From: Brachypodius melanocephalos | Taxonomy: Eukaryota > Chordata > Aves > Passeriformes > Pycnonotidae | Direction of reading: 5' to 3' | Length of the DNA: 64,000 nucleotides | NCBI GenBank assembly: GCA_013398615.1 | Contig: VZSR01003798.1 | Span: 8,462,258-8,526,257, forward strand | Shown: piece after piece, positions 62,095 through 64,000 of the stretch | How positions within the stretch are numbered: the first letter of the stretch is position 1 | How the letters are laid out: the number at the start of each line of letters is the position of its first letter | Translations under genes and position numbers: made by a program | The notes under the pieces: generated by a model | Databases searched by the model: none | What the model saw: the letters and a program-made list of their open reading frames with translations, nothing else | Told to the model about the DNA's origin: nothing

Positions 62095-62284
62095 TCAGTA
62101 GGGATGGTAACGAGGCCCCGGGTTGTAGGAGTTGTAGCCATATTGTCCATAGTGGGATGAGTAGGATTGTCCTTGTCTGTGCTGCTGGTAGTTGTTACCC
62201 CAGCCTCTGTCTGGCCTCTGATTAGATCTGTAGTCACCTTGCCAGTTGTATCTGTCCCCTCTAAAATATCTACCATCTTGAAAT
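62095..62284 (-). CDS. RAMAC: RAMAC last coding exon
   Basis: 63 codons including stop, after one base that completes an Arg codon. Acceptor TTCTCATTGCAG. It encodes the RNA-binding Arg-rich segment and the Tyr-rich tail (WGNNYQQHRQGQSYSSHYGQ). The tail is one residue class (Y, G, N, Q, S), probably disordered. Confidence 0.94.
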
Positions 62285-64000
62285 CTGCAATGAGAAGATA
62301 CAGCAAAGTCCGACATAAATTATATCAAGTCTAAAATAATGAATTACAATGAACTCTTATATTTGGCAGTTTTCATGAAAACTGTCATGTAACTGTTAAT
62401 ACACTCAAATATTTATATGTTTATATGACAAACTCATGAAAACATACCTGCAGTCATCTGAGATCACTCATCAATTTCTTACCCAACACAACATTTGGAC
62501 AGTCTCTTTCCTAACAAATATTCCCAGACATAAGGAGAAATGCTGGCAGTTTTAACAGAGACTCAAACAGACCATAAATCTAAAAATGAACCCCAAGGCA
62601 CATCTGTAGTGCATCAAAGCCAGGTTCCATCCAGCAGCTTCATGGCTGAAAGCTTTGGCAAAGCAGGCTTCAGTACAGTTACAGCTACCTAACAGCACTG
62701 AGTCCTGGAATTTGAATATTCCCTAAAATACATACTACTGCTAAAACCCTGCTACAACAGTCCTACACTCAAGACACTCTACCTTATCAGTGGTGTTTAG
62801 CCATTGTTCAGTCTAAATTTTGTCTTTCCCCCCTATCTCAATTCCTATCAATGCTTGAGCTGCTTCATAGTCATCTTGTTTGGAAATGGTGTGGTGCAGA
62901 CAAACATTTGCAAAAAGTTCACTTTGTGACCATAGTGTAGGTGTAAGAATTCATCAGTTCAAAGAGCCACAAAGTTTTTCATAACATCTTAAACAATCAT
63001 GGTTTTAATCTGTGATTCTGTGTTTAACTTAATGACAAGTTTCTAAGGTGAGAAAAAGTTACAATGTTGTCCTCCTTTTCTTCAGATAAGGCACAAATCC
63101 TATTTAGGTATTTAGCCATGGAGGTTTCCCAATTGTTGGCTGGACTGAGTTTAACTACTTTATATTAAAGGCTGATTTTAGTATTCCCAAATGTACTATA
63201 TGCTGTAATTGTTGTTTTTCAGTCACTCAAAAATCTGTCCAAAATTCAGTAAAAAGCTGCAATTACATCTTGAAGAAATAATTCAAAGTGTTTTGCTTTG
63301 GCAGGTAACATTGTACTTGCCAGATAGATTGGATGATTGATTTTACAGTCCCTTCTACTGAATAAAAGAAATACAGGCTAATCTTAAAAAGTACAGCAAA
63401 TACTTAGCTTACAAATGAAATGTTTTCTGGACAGCTAGTAACAGATAATCACACTAATAGCTTGTTCCTTTGCACATCTTCCTGCTGGTTATCATCCAAC
63501 ATAAGATAGGCTGCTTAGTTTTGCTGAAATCTCATCTTTCTCCTCTGGAAAATGTTTCTGGCTGAACAATAACAAACCCCAGGGTAATGGGTTCAGTGGT
63601 TCCAGCTTATTCTTTACTAAAAAACAAATAATTTAGTACTTTTATGCACAATGCAAAAACTTTGCCAGTCAATACAGAGAAAATTTAAAAACTCGTTACT
63701 TTTCAGAGACTATATTTCTTTTAAACATATTTATGTAAAAAGTAACAAGGAAATACTTCACTGAACAGAACAGACTTCCATCAATTCTTCTGAAATCAAT
63801 TCTCATTTAACTGTATTTGTGAAATTACCACAATTCAAAAAAAACCCAGTACCGATCTCTGTTTCTCTGGTTGCCACCAGATCTGTTTCTCCATTCTTCA
63901 ACTATAGGAGGGGGATCTGCAGGGCGTTTTAGATATTCTTGGTATTCCTCATCATCCGATGTGAATCGATGAGCAAACATCAGTTCATAATTTGGGGGCA
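62095..64000 (-). CDS. RAMAC: RAMAC (FAM103A1), RNMT-activating mini-protein, 5' end cut by window edge
   Basis: Activating subunit of the nuclear mRNA cap guanine-N7 methyltransferase RNMT: it binds the enzyme, raises methyl-donor use and brings RNA. Two coding exons are visible, 63853-64000 and 62095-62284, 111 full codons plus stop; human RAMAC is 118 residues, so about seven N-terminal residues lie beyond the edge. The N-terminal RNMT-activating part is clear (FAHRFTSDDEEYQEYLKRP, then PPPIVEEWRNRSGGNQRNRD). An Arg/Asn/Gln-rich RNA-binding part follows (FRGDRYNWQGDYRSNQRP), then a Tyr/Gly/Gln-rich tail ending YNPGPRYHPY. It is convergent with C15orf40. Confidence 0.94.
63853..64000 (-). 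CDS. RAMAC: RAMAC upstream coding exon, partial at window edge
   Basis: 148 bases, open in the RAMAC frame from the edge, ending before donor GTACTG. It holds the RNMT-activating domain with DEEYQEYLKRP and IVEEW, the most conserved part of the family. The start codon is not in the window: the first bases would align several residues into the human protein. The 1.57 kb intron 62285-63852 shows nothing I can name. Confidence 0.93.

Noticed and set aside
62079..62306. 75-codon Thr-rich minus-strand frame over the last RAMAC exon
   Set aside because: It is the +1 shadow of RAMAC; the RAMAC frame matches the known protein along the whole exon.
1..64000. tRNA, rRNA, snoRNA, CRISPR or viral elements
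   Set aside because: Looked for cloverleaf-like blocks, C/D-box pairs, regularly spaced repeats and LTR pairs by eye; none could be supported.

Overview
This is a nuclear genomic window from a vertebrate, almost certainly a bird. Four spliced genes can be rebuilt exon by exon with GT/AG borders and conserved reading frames. A CR1 LINE 3' end of the avian type lies at about 59.7-60.07 kb. The gene set TM6SF1 - BTBD1 - C15orf40 - RAMAC is the one I know from human 15q25.2, a region whose chicken counterpart is chromosome 10. No sign of prokaryotic or viral organisation was seen.

Layout. 1-1.7 kb: AT-rich flank where a plus-strand neighbour (HDGFL3 by synteny, no coding part visible) probably ends against TM6SF1. 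1.88-20.55 kb, minus: TM6SF1, ten coding exons, 370 codons, complete. 20.06-21.0 kb: CpG island at the TM6SF1 start. 21-28.8 kb: gene-free spacer between two divergent genes. 28.8-29.76 kb: CpG island with a 12-bp tandem repeat, then BTBD1 (plus, 29.195-40.927 kb, eight exons, 481 codons, complete). 41.99-42.78 kb: CpG island with a 36-bp minisatellite and NRF-1-like and ETS-like motifs, then C15orf40 (plus, 42.327-44.493 kb, four exons, 139 codons). 45.2-61.9 kb: about 17 kb with no recognisable gene, holding a palindrome and a CR1 copy. 62.1-64.0 kb, minus: the last two coding exons of RAMAC, cut by the right edge.

The genes are housekeeping or membrane genes with separate jobs: a lysosomal multi-pass membrane protein (TM6SF1), a BTB-BACK-PHR ubiquitin-ligase adaptor (BTBD1), a small DUF167 protein with a probable mitochondrial form (C15orf40), and the activator subunit of the mRNA cap methyltransferase (RAMAC). 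They share conserved synteny, not a pathway.

The most unusual structure is a 186-bp inverted repeat in BTBD1 intron 1: about 97% identical arms, the first 113 bp perfect, separated by about 620 bp. Its transcript could fold into a long double-stranded stem. Other points of interest are minisatellites with 12-bp and 36-bp periods in two neighbouring promoters, a palindromic AATAAATTTATT that gives a poly(A) signal on both strands, and a 62-bp near-perfect palindrome at 53.15 kb. All exon borders were read by eye; no alignment, folding or database search was run.
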